Below the pieces are notes generated by a model. The model made no database searches, had not been told where the DNA came from, and worked only from the letters and a program-made list of their open reading frames with translations. A stretch of DNA of 64,000 nucleotides from Petunia secreta (lineage: Eukaryota > Streptophyta > Magnoliopsida > Solanales > Solanaceae), in assembly GCA_029990175.1 (NCBI GenBank), contig JARKIP010000038.1, positions 23,443,501 through 23,507,500 of the forward strand, given 5' to 3'. Shown here piece by piece: positions 1 through 11,639 of this stretch. The position numbers and the translations under genes were made by a program. The first letter of the stretch is position 1; each line of letters opens with the position of its first letter.

Positions 1-970
1 GGGCTAACGATACAATAAAACTTTAAAGTAATAATTAACACAAATATTATTTTATAGTAACAGTACAGTAACAGTAGGATAACAACCATCCAAACAAGTT
101 GATGCCAAATAAAGTTGAATTTTTCTTTTTTGGTTTTTCTCTTTTTTTTTTTCCGATTTTTGCTTGATACCCCCAACGATTATATGGTAGATAATATTTA
201 TCAAATTTCAAAATTTTCACTAATAAAATAGTTATTTGTATATCTTCATGTAAGATATGACACTCTAATTTATAGGTCTGTCCTTGCTTTTGATTACTAC
301 ATTAAAAAATAATTGACATACAGATATAAAGCCTTAAAAAATGATGTGTGTGACGATAATACAATAACAATAACAATTCAGTAGGTCTCAGTTGGAAACT
401 AACCGAAGATTACTTCTTTGAAATGTTCTGTTAAATTAGATTGTCTTGTTAATTTTCAGTTAGTTAAAATATATTTCTAGTGTGTCTCCCTGACATAATG
501 TGGCAAAAAAGAAGTAGTGAAATTCCTGACATAATGTGGCAAAAAAGAAGTAGTGAAATGAGTTTGGGTTTGGTAGAATAAGAATAATGGGTTAAGGAAT
601 TGGATTAATAGATAAAAATTAATTAAGAAAATTATTTTTAATTAATAATGCCACAGCATTTTTCCGGCAAGTTTTAAATAAAATCCAAACTTGAGTGACT
701 TTGTTGTAGACCGGAGCAAAGTTGAGTGACTTTAGGGTAACAAATGAAACAAAAATGACTTTGTGGTAATGAAACAATAGTTCAATGACCACCGGTGAAA
801 TTAATCCTATTATAATATAAGTCTTGAACTATAACACAATTCTTTGGCACTCTTTGTTTTCGTCATCTTTCTGTAAGTATTCTCTTCTTCTTTCTTTTTC
901 CTGATTTTTCTGATATTTGATTTTGTATAATAGTTCTGTCATCTTTCGCAATAGTTCTAATACATAGTTT
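1..970. other. AT-rich intergenic DNA
   Basis: I see no credible gene here. The only structure is a short tandem duplication at 489-559 and, at about 664-805, a stretch with repeated phrases such as GAGTGACTTTG and AATGACCACCGG that resembles decayed non-autonomous transposons seen elsewhere in the window (about 35.4-36.5 kb). The 60-residue minus-strand ORF at 829-1011 has no recognisable features. Confidence 0.6.
489..559. repeat. 36-bp tandem duplication
   Basis: Two near-identical copies of a 36-bp unit beginning CCTGACATAATGTGGC sit side by side at 489-524 and 525-559. The almost complete identity suggests a recent local duplication. No function is evident. Confidence 0.85.
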
Positions 971-973
971 ACC

Positions 974-1850
974 ATGCATGTGATGAATACAAGAGGGGGT
1001 GAATTGTTCAAACTTATAAGTTCAGTCGACTTATCAATTTATTAGTTGACTTAGGTGATAATTAAAATACTTTGATGAACTAAAATGCATCAATAAAGAA
1101 TAAACGATACAGAGTTTTTATACTGGTTCAGAACCAAATGGTTCCTGATCCAGCCCCCTTGGGTCTCAAGGGGGGTAATTTGTCTTCAAGCTCTTTGTAG
1201 AACACAAGTACACTTATGGTTTATCGTTAACCAAAAATGTCCTTTCACAGGTGGTTTTTTCCCTTCGCTCACCACCAATGATCTTGTCTGATTTATAGAT
1301 AATCAGACCAACTTCCGTGACACAACTATTACCTTACTACAAGAGCTCTCTTTCTTTTCTATAGATCACTCGCAGACTCTTAGGAATACAGTGTTTGTAA
1401 GTAAAAGATTTAGAGAGAAGTAGAATGTAAGTAGAAGCGTAAGAGATCTCCAGCAAGTAACTCGTATAAATAGTGATCAATCAGGGTTGCCCGTTGAGGT
1501 GAAGATATGGCAGATCTGTCGCATAATCAACGGAAGGTGACGAGGATTTGATTTACTGGAATTGAGGAATGAGAGATCGACGACTCCTTCAGAAAAACAA
1601 ACTTATTCAAGTTCTTTTTCCCAAAGAAGTTCCGCTCCGACCGCCCGACGAGTCAAGAGATTTGATTCTCTAGAAGATATAAATATCTCCGCAAAAATAA
1701 GGCAAGAGCAGATTTGGGACAAGTCCCTCACACTTAGCGCGTCAACTGATTGACTTTCCATAGCTGACTCTTCTGATTGTCAATCAACAATCTTCCTTTC
1801 CATTCAATGATTCTCCCACGGAGATCTTTCTTGATTGTCCTGCAATATAT
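974..1850. mobile_element. LTR-retrotransposon-like fragment (Copia type suspected)
   Basis: The segment opens with a phrase (GAATACAAGAGGGGGTGAAT, 987-1006) followed by a TACTGGTTC...CCAGCCCCCTTGGGTCTCAAG block (about 1121-1170). From memory these are typical of LTR or untranslated parts of plant Copia elements of the Sire/Maximus type. No gag, protease or reverse transcriptase is present and I cannot place the ends. The ORF at 1562-1753 inside it is probably chance. Confidence 0.35.
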
Positions 1851-2308
1851 ATTAAACTTAAGTATTGTGTCCTTTTTGGCATAATCAAAACTTAGAATTC
1901 AATTAACTCAACAGCATGTACTGTAGTTTGATTGATTTATAGTTTTAATTTTGACTTATTCTTTGTTGGAAGTATGTACCCTTGAAATTAGTCGAGGTGC
2001 ATGTAAGTTGACTTTCTATCCAATGAGGCATTATATTTAATTCTAGGGTCCAAGAATTGTTGATAATTCATCTCTATTAGTTTTCATCATAAAAAATATG
2101 TTGTAATTAAGAAATTTTCAGTTTACCAAGAATTATCTGTTGTGTTGTTTGTGTTGTTACTGATAGTTGTTAATAACTTTTAATGGTTTTGCCTTATTTG
2201 GGGTTTCCATATACATTTGCTTCTGATATTGAATTTCCAGTATAGAGATCATTGTTTTTGTATGTGATCTGACATGATTATTAATCGTGTTTACTGCAGT
2301 TTCAAAAC

Positions 2309-4437
2309 ATGGATGACTGTCGGAGATCCTCCAAGAAGCGGAGAAAGAACCTTCGCCCGAAGGCTGATCTCACCAAACCTGTCAAGGTTTTCTCAGCTGG
2401 AACTGTCATGCCCAACCAAGAAACTGATTGCAATTCCAGAGAGGAGAACGACCAGCAAGGCTTTGAAGAGATCAGCAGTTTGGGATTCGGAGCATCTATG
2501 GGCCTTGGATTTGGTACTAATTCCCACAAGTCCAATGCTAATGAGAAATTCACCGAGGGGATTGGAATGAAGATGCTTAAGAAGATAGGTTATAAGGGAG
2601 GTGGGTTGGGAAAAAATGAGCAAGGAATGTTGGCTCCTATCGAGGCAAAGATGAGTCCCCGGAAGATGGGACTGGGCTTCAATGGCTACAAGAAAACAAG
2701 TGCACCAGCTCGTCAAGAATCAGAAGGAAAACCTGTTGTTCGTCCTGCTCAACCTGTGGAAGGCTGCTCAAAGGAGAAGCTTTGGTCAAAGCGAGCTGAA
2801 AAAGCACTCGAGGTTTAAATTACAGCTGAAGAGTTGTTTGCCATAAAGCGGGAGCAGGGCCTGGAAGTTGTTCTGAAGGTCCTTGATATGAGGGGTCCAC
2901 AGGTTCGAGTATTAACAAATTTGAAGAATTTGAATGCTGAAGAAAAAGCAAGGGAAAATGATGTTCCAATGCCGAAACTTCAGCATGATATTAGGTTGAT
3001 TTTTGAATTAGCGGAACTTGACATACAGAAAATTTATAGTGATCGGAGAAATGAGAGGAAGACATTTGATGCTTTGCAGAAGGAGAAAGGGAAGCTCCAA
3101 GCCGAGGCAGCTCGGCTGAAAAGGAAGCTTGATAATATGAAAGAGATTGTTAGTGTATTGGACAGGATAGAAGAAGAGAGCAAATCTGGTACCCTTACCC
3201 TAGACTCCCTTGCAAAAGCATTTGGAGACTTGCAGCAGCAGTATGATGAGGAATACAAACTCAGCAACTTGTCAAGCATAGCATGCTCGTATTCTGTCCC
3301 TTTATTTAATCAAGTTTTTCAGAGATGGGATCCACTTCAAACTCCAAGACATGGACTGGAGGTGGTTACCCAGTGGAAGGATCTTTTGCAAGAGAATGAC
3401 ATCTTTACTATTTTTGATGCTGCATCCCATTATACTCAACTATTCATGGAAGCTGTATTCCCTGCAGTTAGAACATTTATTACCAATACCTAGCAGGCAA
3501 GGGACCCTGAACCCATGCTTTGCTTTTTGGAGATTTGGGAGCAGCTGTTGCCTCCTGCAGTCCCTTATTAGGTCAAAGGTTGGAAACTTGCTTTCAGACT
3601 ATACGTTACAGGTTAGAAAGTGTACTGCATGATTGGCACCCAAATGATATGTCTGCATACCACATATTATCTCCTTGGAAGACTGTGTTTGATGCAACTA
3701 ACTGGGAAAAACTAATGGTCAGATTTATTGTTCCAAAGTTGTTCGCAGTGATGCATGAATTCCAAATAAATCCAGCAAATCAGAACCTTGATCAGTTCTA
3801 TTGGGTCCGAACTTGGGCAACAGCTATTCCCATCCATGACATGCTCCAAATACTGGATATATTCTTTAATAAGTGGCAAGAAGTTTTGTACCACTGGTTA
3901 CTCTCAAACCCGAACTTTGAAGAAGTGACGAAATGGTATTTAGGTTGGAAGGAACTTCTTCCTTCTGAACTTCTGGCAAATGAACGCATTCGCTATCGAC
4001 TTAATCTTGGTCTAGACATGATGAACCAAGCTGTTGAAGGCTTAGAGGTGGTTCAACTTGATTTGAGGGAGAACATTAGTTATCTTAGGGTTCCTGAACA
4101 AAGGCAGTGTGAGGCTCAGAGAAAAGCAGCAGCAGAAGCTCAATCCTGTCCTTCTGTGGGCTCGAACACTGGAATCCAAATGGACAGTACAAGTTGTGGG
4201 CCTGAGATGAGCTTGAAAGAAGTTATTGAAGTTCATGCACTACAGAATGGTTTGCTGTTCACGCCTAAGCCCGGCAGAATGAAAGACGGTCATCAGATTT
4301 ATGGTTTTGGTAACATTAGCACGACAATAAATTCTCCCAGTCAGAAGGTATTTGCGAAAGTTAAGGACAGGTGGTCTTTAGTGTCACTTGAGCAGCTGTT
4401 GGACCTGCATAATCAATTTGGTATGAAGTGCCGATAG
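2309..4437 (+). pseudogene. Septin and tuftelin-interacting protein 1 (STIP/TFIP11, NTR1-type) pseudogene
   Basis: Intact homologues are nuclear G-patch proteins that activate the Prp43 helicase during spliceosome disassembly. Three ORF blocks cover the family. Block 2309-2818 carries a short basic N-terminus and a G-patch (GIGMKMLKKIGYKGGGLGKN onward). Block 2834-3493 is in the same frame, after a TAA at 2816-2818. Block 3520-4437 is in another frame and carries the conserved C-terminal half through a natural end. A TAG at 3491-3493 replaces the tryptophan I expect in the family. Soon after it, near 3570, the frame changes where a stretch of roughly 35 family residues is missing, implying an internal deletion. 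The acidic N-terminal region is also missing after the first Met-Asp. A good splice acceptor (TTTACTGCAG, ending 2299) lies just before the ATG, so a 5'-UTR intron seems retained, favouring DNA duplication over a processed retrocopy. Identity is confident; the missing segments are judged from memory of the family. Confidence 0.88.
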
Positions 4438-5150
4438 GGGTCTTGAAGTTCCTGAATTGTACTGTATCAAAGCAACTCAAGCTGCTTAAAACTAATATTT
4501 AGGCTCCACAAACATTTACGCACTGGATCTTTCAATGTGCTGCAGTAAGTCATGAGAAGACGAAATACTTTTTTTTAAAACCCCTAATGGCATTTAATCC
4601 GTTCCTTGAATGATACTTTAAACTTTTATGTTTTCATCTTCCTACATTGGCATATGGATACATCAATAGAAGTGAGAGATGCGTGAGCGTTAATCTTTTG
4701 GTTCAGATGGCAATTCTTTAAAAAAATTACATAGATTTTCTGCTGTAATTGTTCTTGATTTCCTTTATACAGAAATGCAAGATGTTTGATAATCAATCTA
4801 GTGATATAGTTTTTGTTTCTACCAGAGGTTTTCTTGTCTGCACTTCTTATTCGGGCATATCTTAACTGTTATATTTTATAGATTTGTTTTGATTAACCTT
4901 CAAGTAATCTCTGTTTTACCTGTAGAGGCTTTCAAAATTTGCTTCAAGACTGGTTGATTTAGAATAATGATGAATGGATGCAGCAGAGGAGATGCTTTAA
5001 GTCTATCTCTGGCACATCAGGTGACAAGGAATGCGTGTTATTGATGCGGTGCATAATATGTATATTTTGGCATTAATTTCTCACTACTTTTGACTTGGTT
5101 TTGTGTGATTTACGTTCCTACGATGATTAAAGTGAGTTAATTTATTAATT
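4438..5150. other. 3' flank of the STIP pseudogene
   Basis: AT-rich DNA with no ORF worth reporting. The first few hundred bases probably derive from the ancestral 3' UTR and downstream region of the STIP copy. The segment ends at the proposed left edge of the LTR element at 5151. Confidence 0.5.
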
Positions 5151-6269
5151 TGATGTGTTTGGATGATGTAGGAATGAATTGGAGAAAAACAGACTTAATT
5201 TGGATAAAAAAGGGTGAAACTACAGTTGAAACACCCGTGCATGCTTTGCAGGGAGTGTTTCACCTGGGAGAGGCAGCTGACACAGCCATCGGTGCGGGGC
5301 GCCAACCAGTGTTTCGGCTGGGAGATTTTCCCATCCGATTTTGGAGAAGCCAGAAACGAATTTTACTTATTCTATTCCATATAAAAGCCTTAAAAATACA
5401 CTTTGGAGGGGAATCTTTGGACTCTTGGAGGCAAGGAACACACAAGGAGGCGGGGGATTAAAGACTTGAAGATTGAGAGCTCTTTCTTCCATTAATTCTT
5501 CTCCTTTGTAATTTATTCATTCATGATTATTCTTGATTTGTTCTTGATGACCATGAGTGGCTAAATTACACATTCTAGGGTTGATTGAACCACTCCAATA
5601 CTATGTGAATTGATTAATTGATTTTGATGAATGAAACTTGATTATTCTTCCTATCTAAGTATTTACGTTTTGTTTGATAATTGATTGGAAGGCCCCCCAA
5701 TTGATTGTCCCCGTTATCCTTGTGCGTTTAGGACTAAATTCACGAGTTAGGGTTAAATGCTTAGCAATATTTCAACGTAAAACCAAGGAATTATTTAGGT
5801 TGTCAATAGGGTGAGTTGTGACCACCGAGCCCGATTGTGAATCATACTTGTAGTCCTAAACATCTTCATTAATTAATTGGAAGATTAGTTAGTGAAAGTC
5901 ATAGCTAGTGCATGGAAGTGGTTAGTTGTGAATTTGGAGTAAGTGTTCAATAGGAAGAACCAAGTTGAATTCGTTGAATCATTAGTCAATCACTTAGGTA
6001 GGAGTCGGTGTAAATCAATTCTAGGCTTTTTATATTTCCTTCTTGATTACTTTTTATTATTTTGCTATTTACCTTATTGTTATTTAGTTTCTACTTTAAA
6101 ACCATCATTAAAATATAAACTCTTGAAGTTGGTTGATTAGATAAATTAGTTAGATTAACGACTGAATTACGAGTGTTCTCTGTGGGATTCGACCTCGGGA
6201 CTTTAAATACCGAGCTATATTTGCCGCGACCGCTTAGTCCCTTTTATAGGGCGTAGTTGGGCGTGATCA
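5151..6269 (+). repeat. 5' LTR
   Basis: The left LTR is inferred to be about 1.1 kb, ending TGATCA directly before the primer site. It has a possible TATA region (CCATATAAAAGCC, about 5376-5388). The last ~530 bp (5739-6269) is the part matched by the right LTR. The first part is assigned by inference only. Confidence 0.65.
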
Positions 6270-6274
6270 AATTT

Positions 6275-6291
6275 TGGCGCCGTTCCGGGGA
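6275..6291 (+). other. Primer-binding site, complementary to tRNA-Asp 3' end
   Basis: TGGCGCCGTTCCGGGGA follows the LTR end by five bases. From memory the tRNA-Asp-type site is TGGCGCCGTTGCCGGGG; this copy lacks one G in the middle, which may weaken priming. Confidence 0.75.
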
Positions 6292-6388
6292 ACATAGTGT
6301 TATTTTAGTTGTTAGGATAGCTGAATTGTTTATTCAATTAACTTTGTTTCTATACATATTCTTTTTTTTTTAGATTAAAAAAAAGAAC

Positions 6389-7204
6389 ATGGCATCAGAA
6401 AATAACATGTGGCTAGGTGATCATTATTATGGTTGTACTAATACGTCTTATTCTTCCCCGAGCCCCTATTATGATGGTTTTTCTTTCTCTTATGATAACA
6501 GTGGGTACAACGAAGTAGAGGATGATGAGGAAGAATACGAAGCTGAACTGAAGAAGGTTTGGGATAGACGTTGAGCACAACTAAGCCAGATAGAAGCTCA
6601 AGTGAATCAGTTGGCTACACTATTGGGAATTCAACTAACTGGCCAAGAAGACGTGGAATTAGAAGAAGAAATCATGGCTATTGTAGAAGATCTAAAGCGT
6701 GAATTTCCATTAGATGAGAGAAGGGTTGAAAGCCAACCATCTAGCCATATGGTGTGTGAAGATGCCGATGAAGAAAATGTGGTACTAGAGTTAGACATTA
6801 AAATTAAAGCTAAAATTGTAGTTGACTCTAACTCGTACCAGAAAGAGGATGTGATCGATGAATCAAAGTGTGAGCGGGTTGTACCGCATTCTAGACACTT
6901 TTCTACATTGATATTAGAAGGGGGCATGGAAATTAATCCTTCTGAGACGATTGAAGAGTTGAAGGATGATGTGTGTAATGCTTACACTCTCAAATTTTTG
7001 ATGCCATCTATGCACGATGAAAATCCTCGTTTGAAGGCCAGCGAATACAAAATAATATATTTGGTGTTTGGCCAAGAGAATAGCCAAAAATATGAAGATA
7101 TTCCTGATTTAGCAGCTCCACACAGATACTTAGTTTTTAGCATGCAAGATCTTGTGCCACCTAAAGAGCATACATGGATAGGTAAATTGCAGTTGGGGAG
7201 ATAA
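6389..7204 (+). pseudogene. Acidic ORF of the non-autonomous LTR element (gag-like position)
   Basis: An ORF begins at the ATG at 6389 and runs in one frame to the TAA at 7202-7204, interrupted once by TGA at 6572-6574. The N-terminal part is rich in Ser, Tyr, Asp and Glu; the next part has a Gln/Leu/Glu helix-like stretch. I recognise no zinc knuckle, protease or other catalytic motif. It occupies the gag position of the element, and the single stop suggests fairly recent decay. It could be a degenerate gag remnant or a lineage-specific protein. Confidence 0.55.
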
Positions 7205-7388
7205 TACACAAGCTCGAGTTGGAGGAAAAAGTGTTGATAATAAGTGAAGTCGTGCCACGACTATAACTACGGCGCTTCTTGGGAGGCAACCCATGTTTTA
7301 GTATTATTTCTTTTCTTTTCGTAGTTAGTTTATGTTTTCGTTTTGAAAAAAAAAGGGTTTGGATTGATGCAATTGCTAGGTGTCAATA

Positions 7389-7919
7389 TTTCACGAGTTA
7401 GGGTTAAATGCTTAGCAATATTTCAACGTAAAACCAAGGAATTACTTAGGTTGTCAATAGGGTGAGTTGTGACCACCGAGCCCGATTGTGAACCATACTT
7501 GTAGTGCTAAACATCTTCATTAATTAATTGGAAGATTAGTTAGTGAAAGTCATAGCTAGTGCATGGAAGTGGTTAGTTTTGAATTTGGAGCAAGTGTTCA
7601 ATAGGAAGAACCAAGTTGAATTCGTTGAATTATTAGTCAATCACATAGGTAGGAGTCGGTGTAAATCAATTCTAGGCTTTTAATATCCTTGCTTGATTAC
7701 TTTTTATTATTTTGCTATTTACCTTATTGTTATTTAGTTTCTACTTTAAAACCATCATTAAATTATAAACTCTTGAAGTTGGTTGATTAGATAAATTAGT
7801 TAGATTAACGACTGAATTACGAGTGTTCTCTGTGGAATTCGACCTCGGGACTTTAAATACTGAGCTATATTTGCCGCGACCGCTTAGTCCCTTTTATAGG
7901 GCGTAGTTGGCCGTGATCA
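7389..7919 (+). repeat. 3' LTR, 5'-truncated
   Basis: This matches the left LTR from 5739 to its end with few differences (for example GGCCGTGATCA against GGGCGTGATCA). Just upstream, the phrase CGGCGCTTCTTGGGAGGCAACCC (about 7271-7293) resembles the 3' internal region of related Solanaceae elements. The missing 5' part of this LTR indicates a deletion. Confidence 0.75.
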
Positions 7920-9044
7920 AATTTTGGGTAGTCATGCATGGACTGATGAATGAGGGCTTTTGTACTAGTAAAAAGTAAAACAAAAAGAAAGAAACATAGC
8001 AATTTCAGAGGCATGTCCAGACAACTATTCTCTTCTTCAATTAGGACATCTGCTCCGTAGAAAAAGATTAATGGGTTGGATTGAAAAATGAAGCCCTTGC
8101 TCTAGTTGTGGACCTCTTTAGTTGAACAAATGAATCTTACCTTCACAAAAGAACTTTATACATAGGAGACATCTTTCTGCTTCTTCTTTTTCCTTTTTTT
8201 TCCATAAGCTAGGTTCAAGATCCACCTAGAGCCCATTCCCTCGAGAAAAAAAAAATCTGGTGGCGACTCAATTATAAAATGATGTAAGAGTCTAAGTGGA
8301 GAAGGGAGATATTAAGTTAGCACAATTAGTCATTGCCATAAGTTGCAAATATTTTCCCACCATATATAAGCGTCGAAGTATGATACTAACACAGCTATAG
8401 ATAGTTGCACAAAAAGTAGATGGACTATTATTCTTTTGATGGGACGAAGGAGGGTAGTTTAGGAGATGGTAATTGAGGTTATTGCTATTACATTTACATA
8501 TACTTGGCTTCTTCTGCTTATGCATCTGCTTATGTTGGGACTAACATGTCAGTTATCCAAAACTGGTTCACTGCCTTCTAGCTTGATCTGTACCTCTATA
8601 ATCTGTTCATTGGTCTTCTTCGCTGAGTTTATAGTGATCCAATGAGTAAATTACTAATCTTGTGTTATTTGAATTATTTCTCTCAGTTTTTCGTACCTTT
8701 CTTTTTTGGATTTGCTTGTTCTGCGTTTTCAGTGTTTGTATACATGCACAACTTCTATGGATACAGTTTCCAAAATAGACATGCACCCTGACCGGGGAGA
8801 TACATCCAGAAAGCCTAAAAATGGAGGAAGAGAATATGTCTGCGTTCTCATAGTTTTCCTATATTTATTTAGGGTAGAGGTATATTATGCTTTCAGCTTA
8901 CTCTGCTTACTTTGGATTTTATTTGTTATTGGTATTTTCTATTCATCTTGTACGTGTTTGTGCTTCCTACCCGTATTTCATTACATTTATTTGATATTTT
9001 GATATTGTCTTTTTGCTTCTCTCAAATATGTTTCTCACCAATGT
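7920..9044. other. Intergenic DNA without recognisable genes
   Basis: The ORFs at 8292-8525 (-) and 8706-9002 (+) have low-complexity or hydrophobic chance-like compositions and no motif I recognise. I see nothing else. Confidence 0.5.
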
Positions 9045-9170
9045 TATTTAGCTGAGGGTCTATCGGAAACAACCTCTCCATATTGGTGGAAATAAGGTCT
9101 GCGTACATCTCACTCCCCAGACCTCACCTTGGTGGAATACCACTGGTATGTTGTTGTTGTTGCTGCTGCT
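9045..9170 (+). mobile_element. TS-type SINE, 3' part
   Basis: The phrases GGGTCTATCGGAAACAACCT, GGTCTGCGTAC and CCCAGACCTCACCTTGGTGG, followed by CACTGGTATG and a (TTG)n-rich tail, are diagnostic of the 3' half of the Solanaceae TS SINE. The tRNA-derived 5' half is missing or unrecognisable, as in a 5'-truncated insertion. This is one of the best taxonomic markers in the window. Confidence 0.85.
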
Positions 9171-9344
9171 TCCAGGTGTATGTGCATGTCTATTGCAGTA
9201 CTCCTACTGTCTGTCTAATGTCTAACTTTGTATTGATAATGAATGTCTAACTTTACATTGATAATGAAAATTATATATAGCTCGCCATTGTTTAAGATAT
9301 ATACCAAATTATACTTATTACTACTTAATAAAGTCATAATTTAT

Positions 9345-10535
9345 AGGAAAAGAAATATCTGCGAACATAGATACTGCTGATTTAGTACATCCTCCAGAGA
9401 CTAAGGAACAACCACCTCTAGGTACGTATGTAGAGGCTTTGAACATTTTTTTCCTCATTTTAATATTTATTGACATATATGGTTTATTTAAAATACTCTT
9501 AACAATTTCTGTAGCAAAGTTAGTTCGCTTTGTTAAAGAGGTTCTGAAATCTATGAAGCAGTGTGCCAAAAAGGAAACTGGCTCCAGCAATGCGGATAAG
9601 GTAAGAGTTTCATAGTGATTGAAACTATGAGATTGCACATTTTTAAAATGATAAAGGGTTTGCGCGATGTAGGTGTCTCCAGCCTGACCTCTAAAAATTA
9701 GCAGTAGACTTCCTTAAAAAATGTTCCGGCAAGGTGTTGCCATTTTGTTTTAAACACAAGGTACTTTGTTTGCTCGACAGTTTCTAGCCTTGTAGAGATG
9801 CAGAGTATTGGTTGACAGAAGAAATATGAAGATGCTTATGAACTGTTGTCTTGGATTGTTTTAAGGTTGAAAAGTATCTTTTGTTTTAAATACATGAACT
9901 GTTGTCTGCTACATAACCTTTAATGGTCCCATGTTTTTGGTTTACTTTTGCCTAGCACTCTTTTGTTGCTAGTTTGACATCAATAAATGTAGTAATTGAG
10001 GAAGCATGATATGAAAGGGTTTCCTACTTTAGGATCCTTCCAACATATTATGCTTAGGTGAAGTAACAATGATTAGATCCATAGGTACCGTATACAATTG
10101 AGAAAGATATTGAGTAGTTACTCCCTCCGTCCCAATTTATGTGGCACCATTTCCTTTTTTGTTTGTCCCAAAATAAGTGGCACATTTCCTTATTTGACAA
10201 CTATTTAATGCACTATCTCTATTTTACCCTTGTTGGGCCCTACATACTTTTAAACCTACCAACAACTTTTTTATTACTCAAATCTTCTCTCTCTTACTTT
10301 TTCAAGGGTAAAATTGACACTTAACAAGGTCAACCTCTATTTTCTTAAACTCCGTGCCCGGTCAAATGGTGCCACATAAATTGGGACGGAGGGAGTAATT
10401 TTTAGATCATTGCTTGGATTGCACTGCAGAGCTTGCGAGCAACTCTGGTGGTTCCAAGATTTTCTATTTGTTTTCTCAAACGTTGATACTGAATTATTCA
10501 CTAATTTTTCTCTTTTACAGGAAAGTCACTTGAAA
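9345..10535 (+). pseudogene. Exon-like fragments of an unidentified gene
   Basis: Two coding-like blocks are bounded by plausible splice signals: about 9347-9420 (after ATTTATAG, before GTACGT) and about 9513-9600 (ending AAG before GTAAGAG). Together they read like a charged, helical segment with the phrase VRFVKEVLKSM. A third possible block starts after TTTTACAG at 10520 but meets a stop within about 20 codons. A Stowaway element lies in the gap. I do not recognise the family; a C-terminal fragment of an RNA-processing protein is only a guess. No start or complete ORF is present. Confidence 0.3.
10121..10395. mobile_element. Stowaway-type MITE
   Basis: The element is 275 bp with perfect 32-bp terminal inverted repeats beginning CTCCCTCCGTCCCAATTTAT, and is flanked on both sides by the dinucleotide TA (10119-10120 and 10396-10397). 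These are the defining features of Tc1/mariner-derived Stowaway MITEs. It encodes nothing; the ORF at 10139-10324 is a by-product. The perfect repeats suggest a young insertion. Confidence 0.95.
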
Positions 10536-11639
10536 ATGTTAGTCTCAGGTTTTACTTCCACCTAAATCTTGTGTTGCAGCAGCACAACCAATCCTTTTGT
10601 CAAGGGAAAAAGGTAGCCCAGCCGTTACTTAGAGCAGAGTATGCAATACCAAAGACAAGGCTACATTATGGCAGCCTGTAGAGTTGCAAGCTGAAAGAGG
10701 AGCATTAACTGAGGCTCTGGATTAGTTGTTGGAAGGATATTGACCTTCATTACTTTTCTTTTCGCACATATCGTAAAGAGCCCATTATACCCATGTTAAA
10801 ATACTGTTGGATTTCTGTATGGATGGTTAGTTTATCAAAGCATTAAAATGGAAAAGTTACCGGACAGTTAAATCCACACATAAATAATCTGAATCATGCA
10901 TTGGCCAAATTTTAGCAGATCTACTTAGAACAGTATTATTAGCCTAATATCTCTAGTGACGTGGTTTTTGGAGATTGAAAAACAAGAGGAGTCATTGTTT
11001 AATGACAATTGGCATTACAAAAAGGTTTTTGAGTTGCCACTCAGCATTCATTTTGATTTTAAGCGTGGTCTCAATGTCTCTTGTCTCCAAAGTTACATTT
11101 CCTTGGAATGAAAAACATTTGATTCAAATGAAAATATACACCGTATCATTTAAAGAGTCTCAACTTAAATCACATCTGTGATCTTTCTTGTGTCTCAATT
11201 GGTATTTCGTATTACAATCACATATTAGACACTTATGAGTCCCCAAAGCAAAATTTTTAAAAAGGTGTCAATTTTCTTTTCTAATTTATGATGTTGTGGA
11301 TTCATACTATAACTTAAAATGAAAGTTAAGTCTACACACATCATTAATTACAGGGTTTGCCTGAAGCAAGGCTTTTTCCCATGGAAGCATTCGTTATCTT
11401 CAAATTGAAGCTAGAGCCTAGAAAAGGTATGAAGCCCTTCCTAGTTATAATGGAATGAACAATGCTATCATATAAAGAGGTGGACTGAATTTTGCATAAG
11501 CAGTGTGAAGTGTACGTCTCTATTATCACAACTCGTCTTACATCTGAATTTGAGCATGGAGCTGTCATAATTTTGTAGAGGCCACAAAACCGACCCTAGT
11601 CTTTTTTATTTAGAAAATACCAACTTTTTTACTTTTCCA
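10398..11639. other. Intergenic DNA
   Basis: Mostly AT-rich non-coding DNA. One exon-like block at about 11354-11427 follows ATTACAG and precedes GTATGAAG, and is open on the plus strand, but I cannot link it to a family. The other ORFs look like chance. Confidence 0.45.

Larger units (their letters stand above)
5151..7919 (+). mobile_element. Non-autonomous LTR retrotransposon (short internal region, tRNA-Asp-type primer site)
   Basis: About 530 bp ending in TGATCA occur as near-identical direct repeats at 5739-6269 and 7389-7919, and a primer-binding site follows the first copy. The intervening 1.1 kb encodes only one short acidic ORF and no protease, reverse transcriptase or integrase, so the element would depend on a helper. 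The left LTR probably begins at TGATGT near 5151, while the right one lacks its first ~590 bp. AATTT is found next to both outer ends (5147-5151 and 7920-7924), but it overlaps the presumed LTR start, so a target-site duplication is uncertain. The primer site suggests Ty3/gypsy (Athila/Tat-like) affinity. Confidence 0.75.
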
